From Enterococcus diestrammenae (GTDB lineage: Bacteria; Bacillota; Bacilli; Lactobacillales; Enterococcaceae): a stretch of 64,000 bases of DNA. The notes under the pieces are model-generated. The model was not told the DNA's origin. It worked only from the letters and a program-made list of their open reading frames with translations, and did no database searches. Of this stretch, positions 1 through 9,551 are shown in pieces. Position numbers and translations under genes: made by a program. How positions within the stretch are numbered: position 1 is the stretch's first letter; every line of letters begins with the position of its first letter. The stretch is from assembly GCF_009933255.1 (NCBI RefSeq), contig NZ_MAEI01000002.1:248001-312000 (forward strand), given 5' to 3'.

Positions 1-939
1 GGTGAAAAAGGAACCAAGGTGGATTTAACGATCAAGCGGGGCAATGACACTTTTGAGGTAGCTGTCACCCGGGATCGTATTCCAATCGAAACGGTTCATG
101 GAGAACTAGATGCTAAAGAAAAGACAGTGGGGTACGTCCAAATCACTACTTTTGGCGAAGGGACTACCAAAGAGCTGCAACGAACCATCGAAAACTTACG
201 AGAAGAAGGGGCTCAGTCATTTGTCTTTGACGTCCGCCAAAATCCTGGTGGTTTATTGGAACGGGTGGAAGAAATCGCCAGTATGTTTCTAAAAAATGGT
301 GACACGATTGTTAAATTTGAAGACAATCAAGGAAATAAAAGTGAAACAGTGGCTAGTAAGGAGTTAGACGGCGGCTTCAAAATTAGTGAACCGGCTGTCG
401 TATTAGTGGATGGCAATTCCGCTTCAGCAGCGGAAATTTTTGCAGCAGCATTAAATGAAGCAGCGGACATCCCCATCGTTGGAACGCAAACTTTTGGTAA
501 AGGTACCATGCAACAAGTTGCCGAGTTAAATACTGAGAGCGAATTGAAGTTGACCGTGGCCAAATGGCTAACCCCTAGCGGAAAATGGATCAATGAAAAA
601 GGCTTGACTCCTACCATCAAGGCGGATTATCCCAGCTATGCTTATTTGCCACCCCTTTCTCGTAGTGAAGAATACCGTCTAGGAGATAGTGGCACTGAAG
701 TTGATTATTTGAATCAGTTTTTAAAAGCACTTGGCTATGAAACCAAGGGCGATCAATTTAATGAGACCACTGAGAAAGCTGTGAAAGATTTTCAGAAAAA
801 ACATAAACTCAAAGAAACTGGGAAAGTCACTGGCGAGACAGCTGATGCGATCGAAAGCGAGTTAGCTAAAGCTTTGCAAGGACAAGACTTTGCCTATCAA
901 GCCGCACTCAAAGAAATAACGGCTATTAAACAGAAGTAA
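1..939 (+). CDS. S41 family C-terminal processing peptidase, 3' part
   Basis: The reading frame is open from base 1, so the gene begins before the window. What remains is the end of a PDZ domain, the S41 serine protease core and a C-terminal peptidoglycan-binding domain. Counting from the GTG at 19, the catalytic serine lies in GNSASAAEI (about residue 136) and the catalytic lysine in TFGKGT (161). The repeat near residues 220-285 (RLGDSGTEV, VKDFQKKH) is a PG_binding_1 fold, as in CtpA/CtpB proteases of Firmicutes. Such enzymes are normally anchored outside the membrane and cut protein C-termini. The N-terminal anchor is not in the window. It is followed closely by the signal peptidase gene. 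Confidence 0.92.
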   Translation, partial: GEKGTKVDLTIKRGNDTFEVAVTRDRIPIETVHGELDAKEKTVGYVQITTFGEGTTKELQRTIENLREEGAQSFVFDVRQNPGGLLERVEEIASMFLKNGDTIVKFEDNQGNKSETVASKELDGGFKISEPAVVLVDGNSASAAEIFAAALNEAADIPIVGTQTFGKGTMQQVAELNTESELKLTVAKWLTPSGKWINEKGLTPTIKADYPSYAYLPPLSRSEEYRLGDSGTEVDYLNQFLKALGYETKGDQFNETTEKAVKDFQKKHKLKETGKVTGETADAIESELAKALQGQDFAYQAALKEITAIKQK

Positions 940-981
940 TTCCTTAGCCAAAAAATGATTCATCAAAAAAGGAGGAGCCCC

Positions 982-1524
982 ATGACAAAAAAAGAAGCCT
1001 TGGATTTGTTTTGGCTGTCGATTAAGTATTTGATTATCGCTGCCGCCATCGCCATGCTTGTCAGGGGCTTTCTATTGATTCCCGTCCCAGTAGTGGGCAA
1101 TTCGATGGAAGGCACACTGTCGCAAAATGACATGGTGGTGATGGAGCGGATTTCCCAGGTGGAACGTTTTGATGTCGTGGTTTTTCGTTTGGCTAGTGGT
1201 ACGACTTATATTAAGCGGGTAGTGGGGATGCCAGGTGACAGCCTTCGTTATCAAGATGACCAGCTTTATATCAATGATCAGCCAGTGGCCGAACCTTTTT
1301 TGGCAGATGAAAAAAAGACCCAGTCGGAAAATAGTTTTACCAATGATTTTACCCTAGAAGACTTAACTGGCGAGGTGCAATTAGCGTCAGATAGCTATTT
1401 TGTGATGGGGGACAATCGTCGCAATTCCAAGGACAGTCGCTCATTTGGTGCAATTTCGGCTGCGGATATTATAGGCAAAGCTCGTTTTGTCTATTACCCG
1501 ATGAAACACTGGCACATCATTTGA
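982..1524 (+). CDS. lepB: Type I signal peptidase
   Basis: This 180-residue membrane protein cleaves signal peptides from exported proteins. One membrane segment spans about residues 14-34. Box B has the catalytic serine in GNSMEGTL (S41), box D the general-base lysine in YIKRVVGMPGD (K78), and box E is MGDNRRNSKDSR. The ATG at 982 follows the Shine-Dalgarno AAAAGGAGGAG; an in-frame ATG at 955 has none and would add nine residues, so it was rejected. The length fits single-membrane-span Gram-positive SipS-type enzymes. It lies 42 bp after the protease gene and ends at a strong terminator. Confidence 0.95.
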   Translation: MTKKEALDLFWLSIKYLIIAAAIAMLVRGFLLIPVPVVGNSMEGTLSQNDMVVMERISQVERFDVVVFRLASGTTYIKRVVGMPGDSLRYQDDQLYINDQPVAEPFLADEKKTQSENSFTNDFTLEDLTGEVQLASDSYFVMGDNRRNSKDSRSFGAISAADIIGKARFVYYPMKHWHII

Positions 1525-1554
1525 AACAACGAAACTTGATTGATGTTCTTGACA

Positions 1555-1584
1555 GAGGGCTTCCACCAGAAGCCCTCTTGTTTT
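1555..1584 (+). terminator. Intrinsic terminator after lepB
   Basis: GAGGGCTTC (1555-1563) pairs perfectly with GAAGCCCTC (1569-1577) around a 5-base loop and is followed by TTGTTTT. Confidence 0.93.
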
Positions 1585-1654
1585 GAGGTGAACTAGTTCA
1601 ACAACAGCCGCCGTATGACAGTGGGTGGCGGAGGTTAGGAAGAGGAGTGATACA

Positions 1655-2530
1655 ATGACGATTCAATGGTTTCCCGGACATATGGCCAAGGCCAAACGGG
1701 AAGTAAGTGAAAAACTAAAATTTGTGGATATTGTGTTTGAACTGGTGGATGCCCGTCTGCCCCTGTCTTCTCGAAATCCATTATTGGACCAAATTTTGCA
1801 ACAGAAGCCCCGCTTAGTGATTTTGAATAAGGCTGATTTAGCTGATCCTCAGCAAACCCGCTTGTGGCAGGGCTATTTTGAAAGTTTAGGATTTGCGGCG
1901 GTGACGGTCAATGCTCATGATAGTAGCGCTACGAAGCGAGTCATTCAAGCAGCCAAACTGGCTTTAAAGGAAAAAATTGCTCGGGATAAAGCTCGCGGGT
2001 TAAAACCTCGCAGTATTCGAGCGATGGTGGTGGGGATTCCAAATGTTGGCAAGTCCACCTTGATGAATCGTTTGGTGGGGAAAAAAATTGCCCAAACTGG
2101 GAATAAACCGGGTGTGACTAAAGGCCAACAGTGGTTACGTTCAGGTACGGACTTGGAATTGTTGGATACGCCAGGGATTTTATGGCCCAAATTTGAAGAT
2201 CCCGATGTGGGGAAAAAACTCGCTTTAACCGGGGCAATCAAAGATCAATTATTGCATCTGGACGATATTGCAATCTTTGGCTTAGATTTTTTTGCTCGTT
2301 ATTATCCGGGACGAATCAGCCAACGCTATCGTTTGACAGAGGTGGAAGAAGCCTTGCCAGCAGCAGAAATGCTGATGGTGATTACAGAAAAACGCGGCTA
2401 TAAAGATGATTATGATCGAGGGAGCGAGCTGGTTGTGGTGGAAGTCCGACAAAATAAACTAGGGAGCTTCACTTTGGACCGCTATGAGGAAATGGGAGTT
2501 GGATCTGGTGAAACAAGAGTCGATAAGTGA
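1655..2530 (+). CDS. rbgA: Ribosome biogenesis GTPase RbgA (YlqF)
   Basis: A 291-residue circularly permuted GTPase that acts in late assembly of the 50S ribosomal subunit. The motif order is G4 NKAD (58-61), then G1 GIPNVGKST (127-135), then G3 DTPGI (171-175), which is the permuted order of the YlqF/YawG family. The N-terminus IQWFPGHMAKAKRE is typical. The ATG at 1655 has the Shine-Dalgarno GAAGAGGAG at 7-8 bases; an in-frame GTG at 1625 would add ten residues and lacks a site. Its 3' end overlaps rnhB by 23 bp, so the two are translationally linked. Confidence 0.95.
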   Translation: MTIQWFPGHMAKAKREVSEKLKFVDIVFELVDARLPLSSRNPLLDQILQQKPRLVILNKADLADPQQTRLWQGYFESLGFAAVTVNAHDSSATKRVIQAAKLALKEKIARDKARGLKPRSIRAMVVGIPNVGKSTLMNRLVGKKIAQTGNKPGVTKGQQWLRSGTDLELLDTPGILWPKFEDPDVGKKLALTGAIKDQLLHLDDIAIFGLDFFARYYPGRISQRYRLTEVEEALPAAEMLMVITEKRGYKDDYDRGSELVVVEVRQNKLGSFTLDRYEEMGVGSGETRVDK

Positions 2531-3278
2531 AGTCAAAGAAAAGTTAGCCACCCTTCAAGATGTGACGGATCCTTATGTGGCGGCCTTACGCCTGGATGAT
2601 CGGGCAGGTATCCAAAAGTTACTGGCAAGTTTTGATAAGCGTTGTGCCAAAATAGAAGCTTTAAAAGAGAAATACCAAGCCATGCTGCGTTTTGAAACGC
2701 CACTGTTGGCGCAGGGGCATCGATTTATCGCCGGTATTGATGAAGTGGGACGAGGACCGTTGGCAGGACCGGTAGTAGCATGTGCGGTGATTTTATCCCC
2801 AGAAAATCCCGTCTATGGCCTGGATGATTCCAAAAAATTATCTGCCAAAAAACGGGGAGAATTATTTCTGGAGATTCGAGACAAAGCAGTCGCAATTGGG
2901 ATTGGTGTGGTAAACCACGATGAAATCGATCGTCTGAACATTTATCAAGCCAGTCGGCAAGCGATGCTGATGGCGGTAAATGATTTGGCTGTGCCACCGA
3001 GCTATCTGCTTTTGGATGCCATGTTGATTGATTCCCCCTTACCGCAAGAAAAAATCATCAAAGGGGATGCGCAGTCGGTCTCCATTGCTGCTGCAAGTAT
3101 TGTAGCTAAAGAAATGCGCGATGATTTAATGCGGGAATGCCATCAATTGTATCCTCACTATGGCTTTGATAAAAATGCTGGATATGGCACGAAGGAGCAT
3201 TTAGCAGGCTTAGAAAAATATGGTCCTTGTGAAATTCATCGACGCAGCTTTCGGCCGGTTAGTGAATATTTTAAATAA
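2508..3278 (+). CDS. rnhB: Ribonuclease HII
   Basis: This 256-residue enzyme cuts the RNA strand of RNA-DNA hybrids and removes single ribonucleotides from DNA. The family signature GIDEVGRGPLAGP gives the first two acidic metal ligands (D78, E79); LDDSKKLS and LLLDAM follow. A helical N-terminal extension of about 70 residues is usual for Gram-positive RNase HII. The GTG at 2508 was preferred over the ATG at 2484 because GGGAG sits about ten bases upstream and the length then matches the family. It overlaps the end of rbgA and is followed by a hairpin that runs into dprA. Confidence 0.93.
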   Translation: MKQESISEVKEKLATLQDVTDPYVAALRLDDRAGIQKLLASFDKRCAKIEALKEKYQAMLRFETPLLAQGHRFIAGIDEVGRGPLAGPVVACAVILSPENPVYGLDDSKKLSAKKRGELFLEIRDKAVAIGIGVVNHDEIDRLNIYQASRQAMLMAVNDLAVPPSYLLLDAMLIDSPLPQEKIIKGDAQSVSIAAASIVAKEMRDDLMRECHQLYPHYGFDKNAGYGTKEHLAGLEKYGPCEIHRRSFRPVSEYFK

Positions 3279-3287
3279 AACATCGAA

Positions 3288-3340
3288 AACACCTGCTTTC
3301 TGCGCATCTTCTGATAGAAGACTAGAAAGCAGGTGTTTTT
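3288..3340 (+). terminator. Terminator-like hairpin abutting the dprA start codon
   Basis: AACACCTGCTTTCT (3288-3301) pairs with AGAAAGCAGGTGTT (3324-3337) and is followed by T's up to base 3340. A second small hairpin (TCTTCT/AGAAGA, 3307-3321) sits in the loop. The dprA ATG is the next base, and the only plausible Shine-Dalgarno (AGCAGGTG) lies inside the 3' arm, so the structure could affect both transcription and translation of dprA. Confidence 0.8.
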
Positions 3341-4201
3341 ATGTCACGGGAAGTGCTCTTGGTAAAATTAGCTTTGTGTCAAGGAATGGGAATTGAAAAA
3401 AAGTGGCGCCTTTTGCAGTATGCCCAACACTATCAGCGGTCTGATTTGTCCTTTCAGGAAATCTTGCAGGTGCTGGGTTATAATCGTTTTTCGGAAACCC
3501 TCCGACAAAATTGGCAAAGCCTTACCCCAGATGAAATCAATCAACGGATGCTAGGGCAAAAATACCTTTCCTATGATTCCCCGTTGTATCCTACCAATTT
3601 AAAGGAGATTGCTTATCCCCCCTTGGTGCTTTTTTATGAAGGGCGGAAAGAATTGTTGCAAAAGCGTTTGGTCGCCTTTGTGGGTGCCAGAGATGCCACT
3701 GCTTATGGGAAACGAGTGATTGATTTTTTGGTCCCTGAAGTGGTGCGGGCAAATTATGTAGTAGTATCTGGACTAGCAAAGGGCATTGATAGTTGCGCAC
3801 ATGAAGCGGCGATGGTTTGTGGTGGCTATACCATCGGAGTATTGGGGACTGGCGTCGATCTTTGCTATCCCAGTCAAAGTCGCCCGATCTATCAAAAGAT
3901 GAAAAAAGAGCATTTGCTAATTAGTGAGTATCCGCGAGGGACAACGCCACAAAAACATCATTTTCCGATGCGTAATCGAATTATCGCCGGCTTGTCGCAA
4001 GGCCTGTGCGTCATCGAAGCCAAATCCCGTAGTGGTTCTTTGATCACTGCCCAACAAGCACTAGAAGATGGCCGAGAAGTTTTTGCCGTACCAGGAGACG
4101 TACTAACGGGTCATTCTGCCGGGTGTCATGATCTAATACAAGATGGTGCCAAATGTGTCCACAGCCCGGAGGATATCTTAAGTGAGTTGCCACAGTTTTA
4201 A
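3341..4201 (+). CDS. dprA: DNA processing protein DprA
   Basis: A 286-residue protein that loads RecA on incoming single-stranded DNA during natural transformation. It has the Rossmann-like DprA/Smf fold: GARDATAYGKRV, SGLAKGIDSCAHEAA, GVLGTGVDLCYPSQS and SEYPRGTTPQKHHFPMRNR are all in place, so the gene looks intact. A C-terminal winged-helix domain is absent, as in short Firmicute forms. The ATG follows directly on the U-tract of an upstream hairpin. The neighbours (rnhB before, topA after) are the usual ones in Firmicutes. An intact dprA does not by itself show that the cell is competent. Confidence 0.95.
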   Translation: MSREVLLVKLALCQGMGIEKKWRLLQYAQHYQRSDLSFQEILQVLGYNRFSETLRQNWQSLTPDEINQRMLGQKYLSYDSPLYPTNLKEIAYPPLVLFYEGRKELLQKRLVAFVGARDATAYGKRVIDFLVPEVVRANYVVVSGLAKGIDSCAHEAAMVCGGYTIGVLGTGVDLCYPSQSRPIYQKMKKEHLLISEYPRGTTPQKHHFPMRNRIIAGLSQGLCVIEAKSRSGSLITAQQALEDGREVFAVPGDVLTGHSAGCHDLIQDGAKCVHSPEDILSELPQF

Positions 4202-4219
4202 GAATTTTAGGACCCTTCC

Positions 4220-4248
4220 TTGACAAACCTTTTGGGAATCGCTATAGT
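4220..4248 (+). promoter_or_regulatory. Promoter of topA
   Basis: TTGACA (4220-4225), a 17-base spacer and TATAGT (4243-4248) make a near-consensus sigma-A promoter between dprA and topA. A second candidate, TTGTAA-18-TAATAT, lies at 4259-4288. Confidence 0.75.
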
Positions 4249-4318
4249 TGACTACGATTTGTAAGACCTTGATTCGTGACAATAATATAGTAGAAATAGG
4301 AAGGAGCCATTTTATTTT

Positions 4319-6397
4319 ATGGCATATAAATACCTCGTCATTGTGGAATCTCCTGCAAAAGCGAAAACCATCGAAAAATATTTGGGACGAAATTACAAAG
4401 TCGTGGCCAGTGTGGGTCATATCCGCGATTTGCCAAAAAGTAAGATGGGGATTGATGTTGAAAATAACTATGAACCCCATTATATCTCGATTCGTGGCAA
4501 AGGGGACGTCATCAAAGGTCTTCGAAGTGCAGCGAAAAAAGCCGAAAAAGTTTACCTCGCAAGTGACCCGGACCGAGAAGGTGAAGCCATTGCTTGGCAT
4601 TTGGCTTACCTACTAAATTTAGATTTAAAAGATAAAAATCGTGTCGTTTTCAATGAAATTACAAAAGATGCAGTGAAGGCTGCGTTTAAAGAACCGCGGG
4701 CCATCGATGTGGACCTAGTAGATGCCCAACAAGCACGGCGGGCCTTGGATCGTTTGGTGGGGTATTCCATCAGTCCGATTTTGTGGCGCAAAGTCAAAAA
4801 AGGCTTAAGTGCGGGTCGGGTACAATCCATCGCAGTTAAGATGATTGTCGATCGAGAAAAAGAAATTCGTTCCTTTGTGCCAGAAGAGTATTGGAGTATC
4901 GACGGCAATTTCAAAAAGCAGACGAAGAAGTTCAAGGCCAATTTTTGGGGCTTGGATGGCAAGAAGAAAAAACTGCCTAATGCGGAAAGCATCAAAGAGA
5001 TTACTGATCGTTTGACTAGTAAAGACTATCAAGTGACGAAAGTCGAGAAAAAAGAGCGGAAACGTAATCCAGCAGCACCTTTTACCACTTCTAGTTTGCA
5101 ACAAGAAGCCGCGCGCAAACTCAATTTTCGAACGCGTAAAACAATGATGGTCGCCCAACAGCTATACGAAGGGATTCCTCTTGGCAAACAGGGGACGGTC
5201 GGTTTGATTACTTATATGCGGACGGACTCCAAGCGGATTGCCGATTCCGCTAAAGCCGAAGCCGCTGATTTTATCAATGAAACCTATGGGAAAGAATACA
5301 CTGCCCACAGCAAAGCCAAAGTCAAAAATGCCCAAGGAGCCCAAGACGCCCATGAAGCGGTTCGACCATCTAGCGTGTTGCGGACACCAGATGCCATCTC
5401 CCAGTATTTGGACAAAGACCAACTAAAACTCTATACCTTGATTTGGTCACGCTTTGTCGCAAGTCAGATGACCCCAGCAATTTTGGATACCATGAAAGTG
5501 ACTTTGGAGCAAAACGGCGTCACTTTTATCGCCAATGGTTCAAAGATTAAATTCAAAGGTTTTATGTCCGTCTATATTGAAGGTACCGATGACGGTAAGG
5601 AAGAAAAAGAAAACATCTTGCCTGAGTTAGTGGTAGGAGATGTGGTGCAATCCGTTAGCATTGAACCAAAACAACATTTTACCCAACCACCGGCACGTTA
5701 TAGCGAAGCGACGTTGATTCGGACTTTAGAAGAAAAAGGCGTGGGTCGACCATCGACATACGCACCAACCTTGGAAACCATTCAACGGCGCTACTACGTA
5801 AAATTGCAACAAAAACGTTTTGAACCGACAGAATTGGGAGAAATCGTCAATACGTTGATTGAAGAGTATTTTACGCAAATCGTGGATGTCAACTTCACTG
5901 CCCAGATGGAAAATGATTTGGATAAAGTGGAAGAGGGCAAAGAAGAATGGGTAAAAGTGGTGGACCGTTTTTATCGACCATTTGAAAAAGAACTTAAAGA
6001 AGCAGAAGAAAAAATCGAAAAAGTCCAAATTAAAGATGAACCAGCCGGTTTTGACTGTGAACTCTGCGGCCATCCGATGGTGATTAAATTAGGCCGTTTT
6101 GGTAAGTTTTACGCTTGTAGCAATTTTCCCGACTGTCGCAATACCAAACCGATTGTGAAAGAAATCGGCGTGGAGTGTCCGGTTTGTCATAAAGGCCAAG
6201 TGATCGAACGGAAATCCAAGAAGAACCGACTCTTTTACGGTTGCTCCCGCTATCCAGACTGTGATTTTACTTCTTGGGATAAACCAGTGGGGCGGTCTTG
6301 TCCGAAATGCGGCCAATATTTGGTAGAAAAGAAAGTCAAAGGCAGCAAGCAAGTGGTCTGTGTCAATGGGGACTACGAAGAACCTGTTCAAAAATAA
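4319..6397 (+). CDS. topA: DNA topoisomerase I
   Basis: This 692-residue type IA topoisomerase relaxes negative supercoils. The N-terminal Toprim domain begins [19 protein letters not shown] and includes [10 protein letters not shown]. The active-site tyrosine is Y299 in [10 protein letters not shown]. The C-terminus carries zinc-ribbon modules: two complete four-cysteine modules (CELCGHP...CSNFPDC and CPVCHKG...CSRYPDC) and a third, CPKCGQY, that keeps only one further cysteine (VVCVNGD). The length matches enterococcal and bacillar TopA. The Shine-Dalgarno GGAAGGAG lies rather far (about 13 bases) from the ATG. It has its own promoter and ends at a terminator, so it is probably monocistronic. 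Confidence 0.96.
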   Translation: MAYKYLVIVESPAKAKTIEKYLGRNYKVVASVGHIRDLPKSKMGIDVENNYEPHYISIRGKGDVIKGLRSAAKKAEKVYLASDPDREGEAIAWHLAYLLNLDLKDKNRVVFNEITKDAVKAAFKEPRAIDVDLVDAQQARRALDRLVGYSISPILWRKVKKGLSAGRVQSIAVKMIVDREKEIRSFVPEEYWSIDGNFKKQTKKFKANFWGLDGKKKKLPNAESIKEITDRLTSKDYQVTKVEKKERKRNPAAPFTTSSLQQEAARKLNFRTRKTMMVAQQLYEGIPLGKQGTVGLITYMRTDSKRIADSAKAEAADFINETYGKEYTAHSKAKVKNAQGAQDAHEAVRPSSVLRTPDAISQYLDKDQLKLYTLIWSRFVASQMTPAILDTMKVTLEQNGVTFIANGSKIKFKGFMSVYIEGTDDGKEEKENILPELVVGDVVQSVSIEPKQHFTQPPARYSEATLIRTLEEKGVGRPSTYAPTLETIQRRYYVKLQQKRFEPTELGEIVNTLIEEYFTQIVDVNFTAQMENDLDKVEEGKEEWVKVVDRFYRPFEKELKEAEEKIEKVQIKDEPAGFDCELCGHPMVIKLGRFGKFYACSNFPDCRNTKPIVKEIGVECPVCHKGQVIERKSKKNRLFYGCSRYPDCDFTSWDKPVGRSCPKCGQYLVEKKVKGSKQVVCVNGDYEEPVQK

Positions 6398-6453
6398 TAT
6401 GATACTAGAGTCAAGAATAACTTTACCCAACTTTTGAAACAGAAAATTTGATG

Positions 6454-6495
6454 ACTCATACACTTTTATTTATGATAACGAGTGTATGAGTTTTT
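6454..6495 (+). terminator. Intrinsic terminator after topA
   Basis: ACTCATACACT (6454-6464) and AGTGTATGAGT (6481-6491) form a perfect 11-bp stem followed by TTTTT. Confidence 0.92.
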
Positions 6496-6541
6496 CCATG
6501 AAAAAAATGCAAATGTTTGAGAAAAAGAAAAGAGGACAGCT

Positions 6542-7840
6542 ATGACACAAACAGTCAATGTTATCGGTGCTGGTTTGGCGGGCTCAGAAGCCGCTTGGCA
6601 AATCGCTCAAGCGGGAGTGCCGGTTCGCTTATATGAAATGCGCCCTGTGAAATCGACGGAAGCTCACCATACGGAAAACTTTGCCGAATTGGTTTGCTCA
6701 AATTCCCTTCGAGGCAATAGTCTTGCCAATGCCGTAGGGGTCTTAAAAGAAGAAATGCGGCGGTTGGATTCGGTGGTAATCACTTCTGCTGATGAAACTG
6801 CTGTACCTGCGGGAGGTGCTTTAGCAGTCGATCGGGATCGTTTTTCGGCGTTAATCACGGAAAAGGTCAAGAATCATCCTTTGGTAACAGTGATTCATGA
6901 AGAAGTCACCCAACTACCAGAGGGGATTACCGTGGTGGCATCGGGGCCATTAACCAGCGAACCGCTAGCCCAAGCGATCCAGGCGTTTAATGGGTCAGAA
7001 GGCTTTTACTTTTACGATGCCGCTGCACCAATCATCGAAAAAAGTTCCATCGACATGGACAAGGTCTATTTAAAATCGCGTTATGACAAAGGTGAAGCGG
7101 CTTATCTCAATTGTCCTATGACTAAAGAAGAGTTTACGGCTTTTCGTGAAGCCTTGGTGACGGCAGAAGTCGCCCCCCTCAAAGAATTTGAAAAAGAAAA
7201 ATACTTTGAAGGATGTATGCCGATTGAAGTGATGGCTGGTCGCGGTGAAAAAACGATGCTCTTTGGTCCGATGAAACCAGTGGGCTTGGAAGATCCCAAG
7301 ACGGGAAAACGTCCTTATGCCGTTATCCAATTGCGCCAAGACAATGCTGCTGCTTCTTTGTATAACATCGTTGGCTTTCAAACTCATCTTAAGTGGGGGG
7401 AGCAAAAACGGGTTTTCCAAATGATTCCAGGCCTAGAGCAGGCTGAATTTGTCCGGTATGGCGTGATGCACCGCAATAGCTTTATGAATTCTCCTGAACT
7501 GTTGACCCAAACTTATGGGACGAAAAAACGCCCAGACCTATTTTTCGCCGGCCAGATGACCGGGGTCGAAGGTTATGTGGAAAGTGCTGCTAGTGGCTTA
7601 GTGGCTGGTCTAAACGCGGCAAAACTAGCATTAGGAGCAGCGCCAGTCGTCTTTCCTACTGAGACGGTTATCGGCAGTATGGCCTATTACATTACCCATG
7701 CAGAAGGCAAACATTTCCAACCGATGAATGCCAACTTCGGCTTGTTACCCGATTTACCGGAACGCATTAAAGACAAAAAACTCCGCTACCAAACCTTAGC
7801 GGAACGGGCGTTGAATGCTCTGGAAACGACAATCCGTTAA
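6542..7840 (+). CDS. trmFO: Methylenetetrahydrofolate-tRNA-(uracil-5-)-methyltransferase TrmFO
   Basis: A 432-residue FAD enzyme that makes m5U54 in the T-loop of tRNA with methylene-THF as carbon donor. The N-terminal dinucleotide fold [16 protein letters not shown] binds FAD. The conserved LVCSNSLRG motif and the C-terminal [16 protein letters not shown] identify the GidA-like TrmFO family (formerly Gid). The length is typical. The ATG follows AAAAGAGGACAGCT. It stands between topA and xerC as in most Firmicutes, with terminators on both sides. Confidence 0.96.
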   Translation: MTQTVNVIGAGLAGSEAAWQIAQAGVPVRLYEMRPVKSTEAHHTENFAELVCSNSLRGNSLANAVGVLKEEMRRLDSVVITSADETAVPAGGALAVDRDRFSALITEKVKNHPLVTVIHEEVTQLPEGITVVASGPLTSEPLAQAIQAFNGSEGFYFYDAAAPIIEKSSIDMDKVYLKSRYDKGEAAYLNCPMTKEEFTAFREALVTAEVAPLKEFEKEKYFEGCMPIEVMAGRGEKTMLFGPMKPVGLEDPKTGKRPYAVIQLRQDNAAASLYNIVGFQTHLKWGEQKRVFQMIPGLEQAEFVRYGVMHRNSFMNSPELLTQTYGTKKRPDLFFAGQMTGVEGYVESAASGLVAGLNAAKLALGAAPVVFPTETVIGSMAYYITHAEGKHFQPMNANFGLLPDLPERIKDKKLRYQTLAERALNALETTIR

Positions 7841-7851
7841 TTAAAAAAGAG

Positions 7852-7878
7852 CTGCGGTAGCAAACCTATCGCAGTTTT
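7852..7878 (+). terminator. Intrinsic terminator after trmFO
   Basis: CTGCGGTAG (7852-7860) pairs with CTATCGCAG (7865-7873), with one G-T pair, followed by TTTTT. Confidence 0.9.
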
Positions 7879-7969
7879 TCTACGCAAAAAAATGTCATCA
7901 ATTGTAGTAATTGTGAACGAACTTTGAAATATTACCAAAAGTCTGACAATTAAATTGTATTTTTGATTT

Positions 7970-7978
7970 TGTTATGCT
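7970..7978 (+). promoter_or_regulatory. Extended -10 promoter for xerC
   Basis: TGTTATGCT fits an extended -10 element; the -35 region (TTAAAT or TTGTAT) is weak. A start of transcription near 7985 would fit the ATG at 8017 and exclude the earlier in-frame start at 7963. Confidence 0.4.
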
Positions 7979-8016
7979 ACAGTTATTGCGGGCTAAAAAT
8001 GAGAGGGGCGTCCAAG

Positions 8017-8907
8017 ATGGATTGGCCTAGTGAATTTTATCGGTATCTGGAGGTTGAAAGGGGTTACTCAGAAAAGACAGTAGCTGCTTATCGAGGAGAT
8101 TTCAGCGTTTTCCAAACGTTCTTGAATGATTCAGGAAACGGTAATTACTTAGAATTGGATCACCGGGATGTTCGGGTGTATTTGGCGTATTTAAACGAAC
8201 AAGGCTATAGTCGTAATACCATTAGTCGTAAAATCGCCAGTCTCCGTGCCTTTTACCAGTTTTTGTTGCGGGAAGAGGTTATTGCAGAAAATCCTTTTAC
8301 TTATGTTCATTTAAAAAAGAAAAACCAAAAATTACCCCGCTTCTTTTATGAAAAAGAAATGGCGGCCTTGTTTGAGGCGGTTGCTGGTGAGGAACCTCTC
8401 CAGCAACGCAATCGCGGCCTATTGGAAATCTTGTATGGTTCGGGTTTGCGGGTCAGCGAGTGTGCCAACCTCAAACTAGGGGATATTGACTGGTCTGGCG
8501 GTGTTTTGCTGGTTTTAGGGAAAGGAAACAAAGAGCGTTATGTGCCTTTTAGTGAGCATGCCCGTGGCGCCTTACAGGAGTATCTTGCTGAAGGCCGACA
8601 GACGTTAATGGCCAAAAAAAAGCAGACCCACAGTTTTATCTTTGTTAATAATCAAGGGAATCCCTTGACCTCACGAGGAATCCGGTATATTTTAGACCAG
8701 GTGATTAAAAAGAGTAGTCTGGATAGCCAGATTCACCCCCACATGTTGCGGCATACCTTTGCCACACATTTACTCAATAATGGGGCGGATATGCGGACGG
8801 TCCAGGAACTTTTGGGGCATGTAAATTTGTCCTCGACCCAAATTTATGCCCATGTAACCAAAGAGAGTCTCCAAAAGAACTACCGTCATTTCCATCCCCG
8901 GGCTTGA
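8017..8907 (+). CDS. xerC: Tyrosine recombinase XerC
   Basis: A 296-residue tyrosine recombinase that, with a partner XerD-type enzyme, resolves chromosome dimers at dif. The N-terminal SAM-like DNA-binding domain (residues 1-85) precedes the catalytic domain with GSGLRVSECANL (first Arg), LGKGNKERYVP (Lys), HPHMLRHTFATH (His/Arg), LLGHVN and the nucleophile Tyr in STQIYAHV. The ATG at 8017 has GAGAGGGG eight bases upstream; the longer in-frame start at 7963 lies within the presumed promoter. The position before hslV (clpQ) matches codV/xerC of Bacillus and Enterococcus. Confidence 0.95.
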   Translation: MDWPSEFYRYLEVERGYSEKTVAAYRGDFSVFQTFLNDSGNGNYLELDHRDVRVYLAYLNEQGYSRNTISRKIASLRAFYQFLLREEVIAENPFTYVHLKKKNQKLPRFFYEKEMAALFEAVAGEEPLQQRNRGLLEILYGSGLRVSECANLKLGDIDWSGGVLLVLGKGNKERYVPFSEHARGALQEYLAEGRQTLMAKKKQTHSFIFVNNQGNPLTSRGIRYILDQVIKKSSLDSQIHPHMLRHTFATHLLNNGADMRTVQELLGHVNLSSTQIYAHVTKESLQKNYRHFHPRA

Positions 8908-8950
8908 ACATCCCTTTGCGCTGTTTTTTGAGTGAGTGCTTAGAGGAGAG

Positions 8951-8965
8951 AATGTTCAGAATCTT
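8951..8965 (+). promoter_or_regulatory. Weak CodY-box-like site upstream of hslV
   Basis: AATGTTCAGAATCTT matches the CodY consensus AATTTTCWGAAAATT at 12 of 15 positions. It lies 33 bp before hslV in the hslVU-codY block, where CodY autoregulation is plausible. Matches with three mismatches occur often by chance. Confidence 0.25.
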
Positions 8966-8997
8966 AATTTTATTTTTAACTATCTGGAGGTTTATTT

Positions 8998-9540
8998 ATG
9001 AAATCACAATTTCATTCTACGACCATTTGTGCTGTAGAAAAAGATGGCAAATTTGCCATGGCTGGTGACGGTCAGGTCACGATGGGTGAACAAGTCGTGA
9101 TGAAAGGAACCGCCCGTAAAGTTCGTCGGATTTACAATGGCGAAGTGGTGGTAGGCTTTGCCGGTAGTGTGGCAGATGCCTTCACTTTAGAAGAAAAATT
9201 CGAAGGTAAACTAAACGAATACAATGGCAATTTGCAACGAGCTGCTGTGGAGTTGGCGCAAGAATGGCGTACCCAACAATCCATGCAAAAACTGGAAGCG
9301 ATGCTGATTGTGATGAACGATACAGAAATGTTGCTTGTTTCTGGTACCGGCGAAGTGATTACCCCTGATGATGGTATTTTGGCAATCGGGTCTGGTGGGA
9401 ACTATGCATTAGCAGCAGCTCGCTCAATGAAACAATACGGTGGCGAGTTAACGGCACGCCAAATTGCTGAAAATGCCTTGAATATTGCAGCAGATATTTG
9501 TATTTTTACCAATCACAACATCATCGTTGAAGAAATGTAA
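8998..9540 (+). CDS. hslV: ATP-dependent protease, proteolytic subunit HslV (ClpQ)
   Basis: A 180-residue N-terminal nucleophile protease that forms the proteolytic core of the HslUV complex. The threonine nucleophile begins the conserved TTICAV...GDGQVTMG segment and is preceded by a seven-residue leader, MKSQFHS, that would have to be removed (or, as reported for Bacillus ClpQ, a nearby N-terminal serine is used). The Shine-Dalgarno CTGGAGG lies eight bases before the ATG. It is directly followed by hslU with an 11-bp gap. Confidence 0.95.
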   Translation: MKSQFHSTTICAVEKDGKFAMAGDGQVTMGEQVVMKGTARKVRRIYNGEVVVGFAGSVADAFTLEEKFEGKLNEYNGNLQRAAVELAQEWRTQQSMQKLEAMLIVMNDTEMLLVSGTGEVITPDDGILAIGSGGNYALAAARSMKQYGGELTARQIAENALNIAADICIFTNHNIIVEEM

Positions 9541-9551
9541 GAGGGATTATT

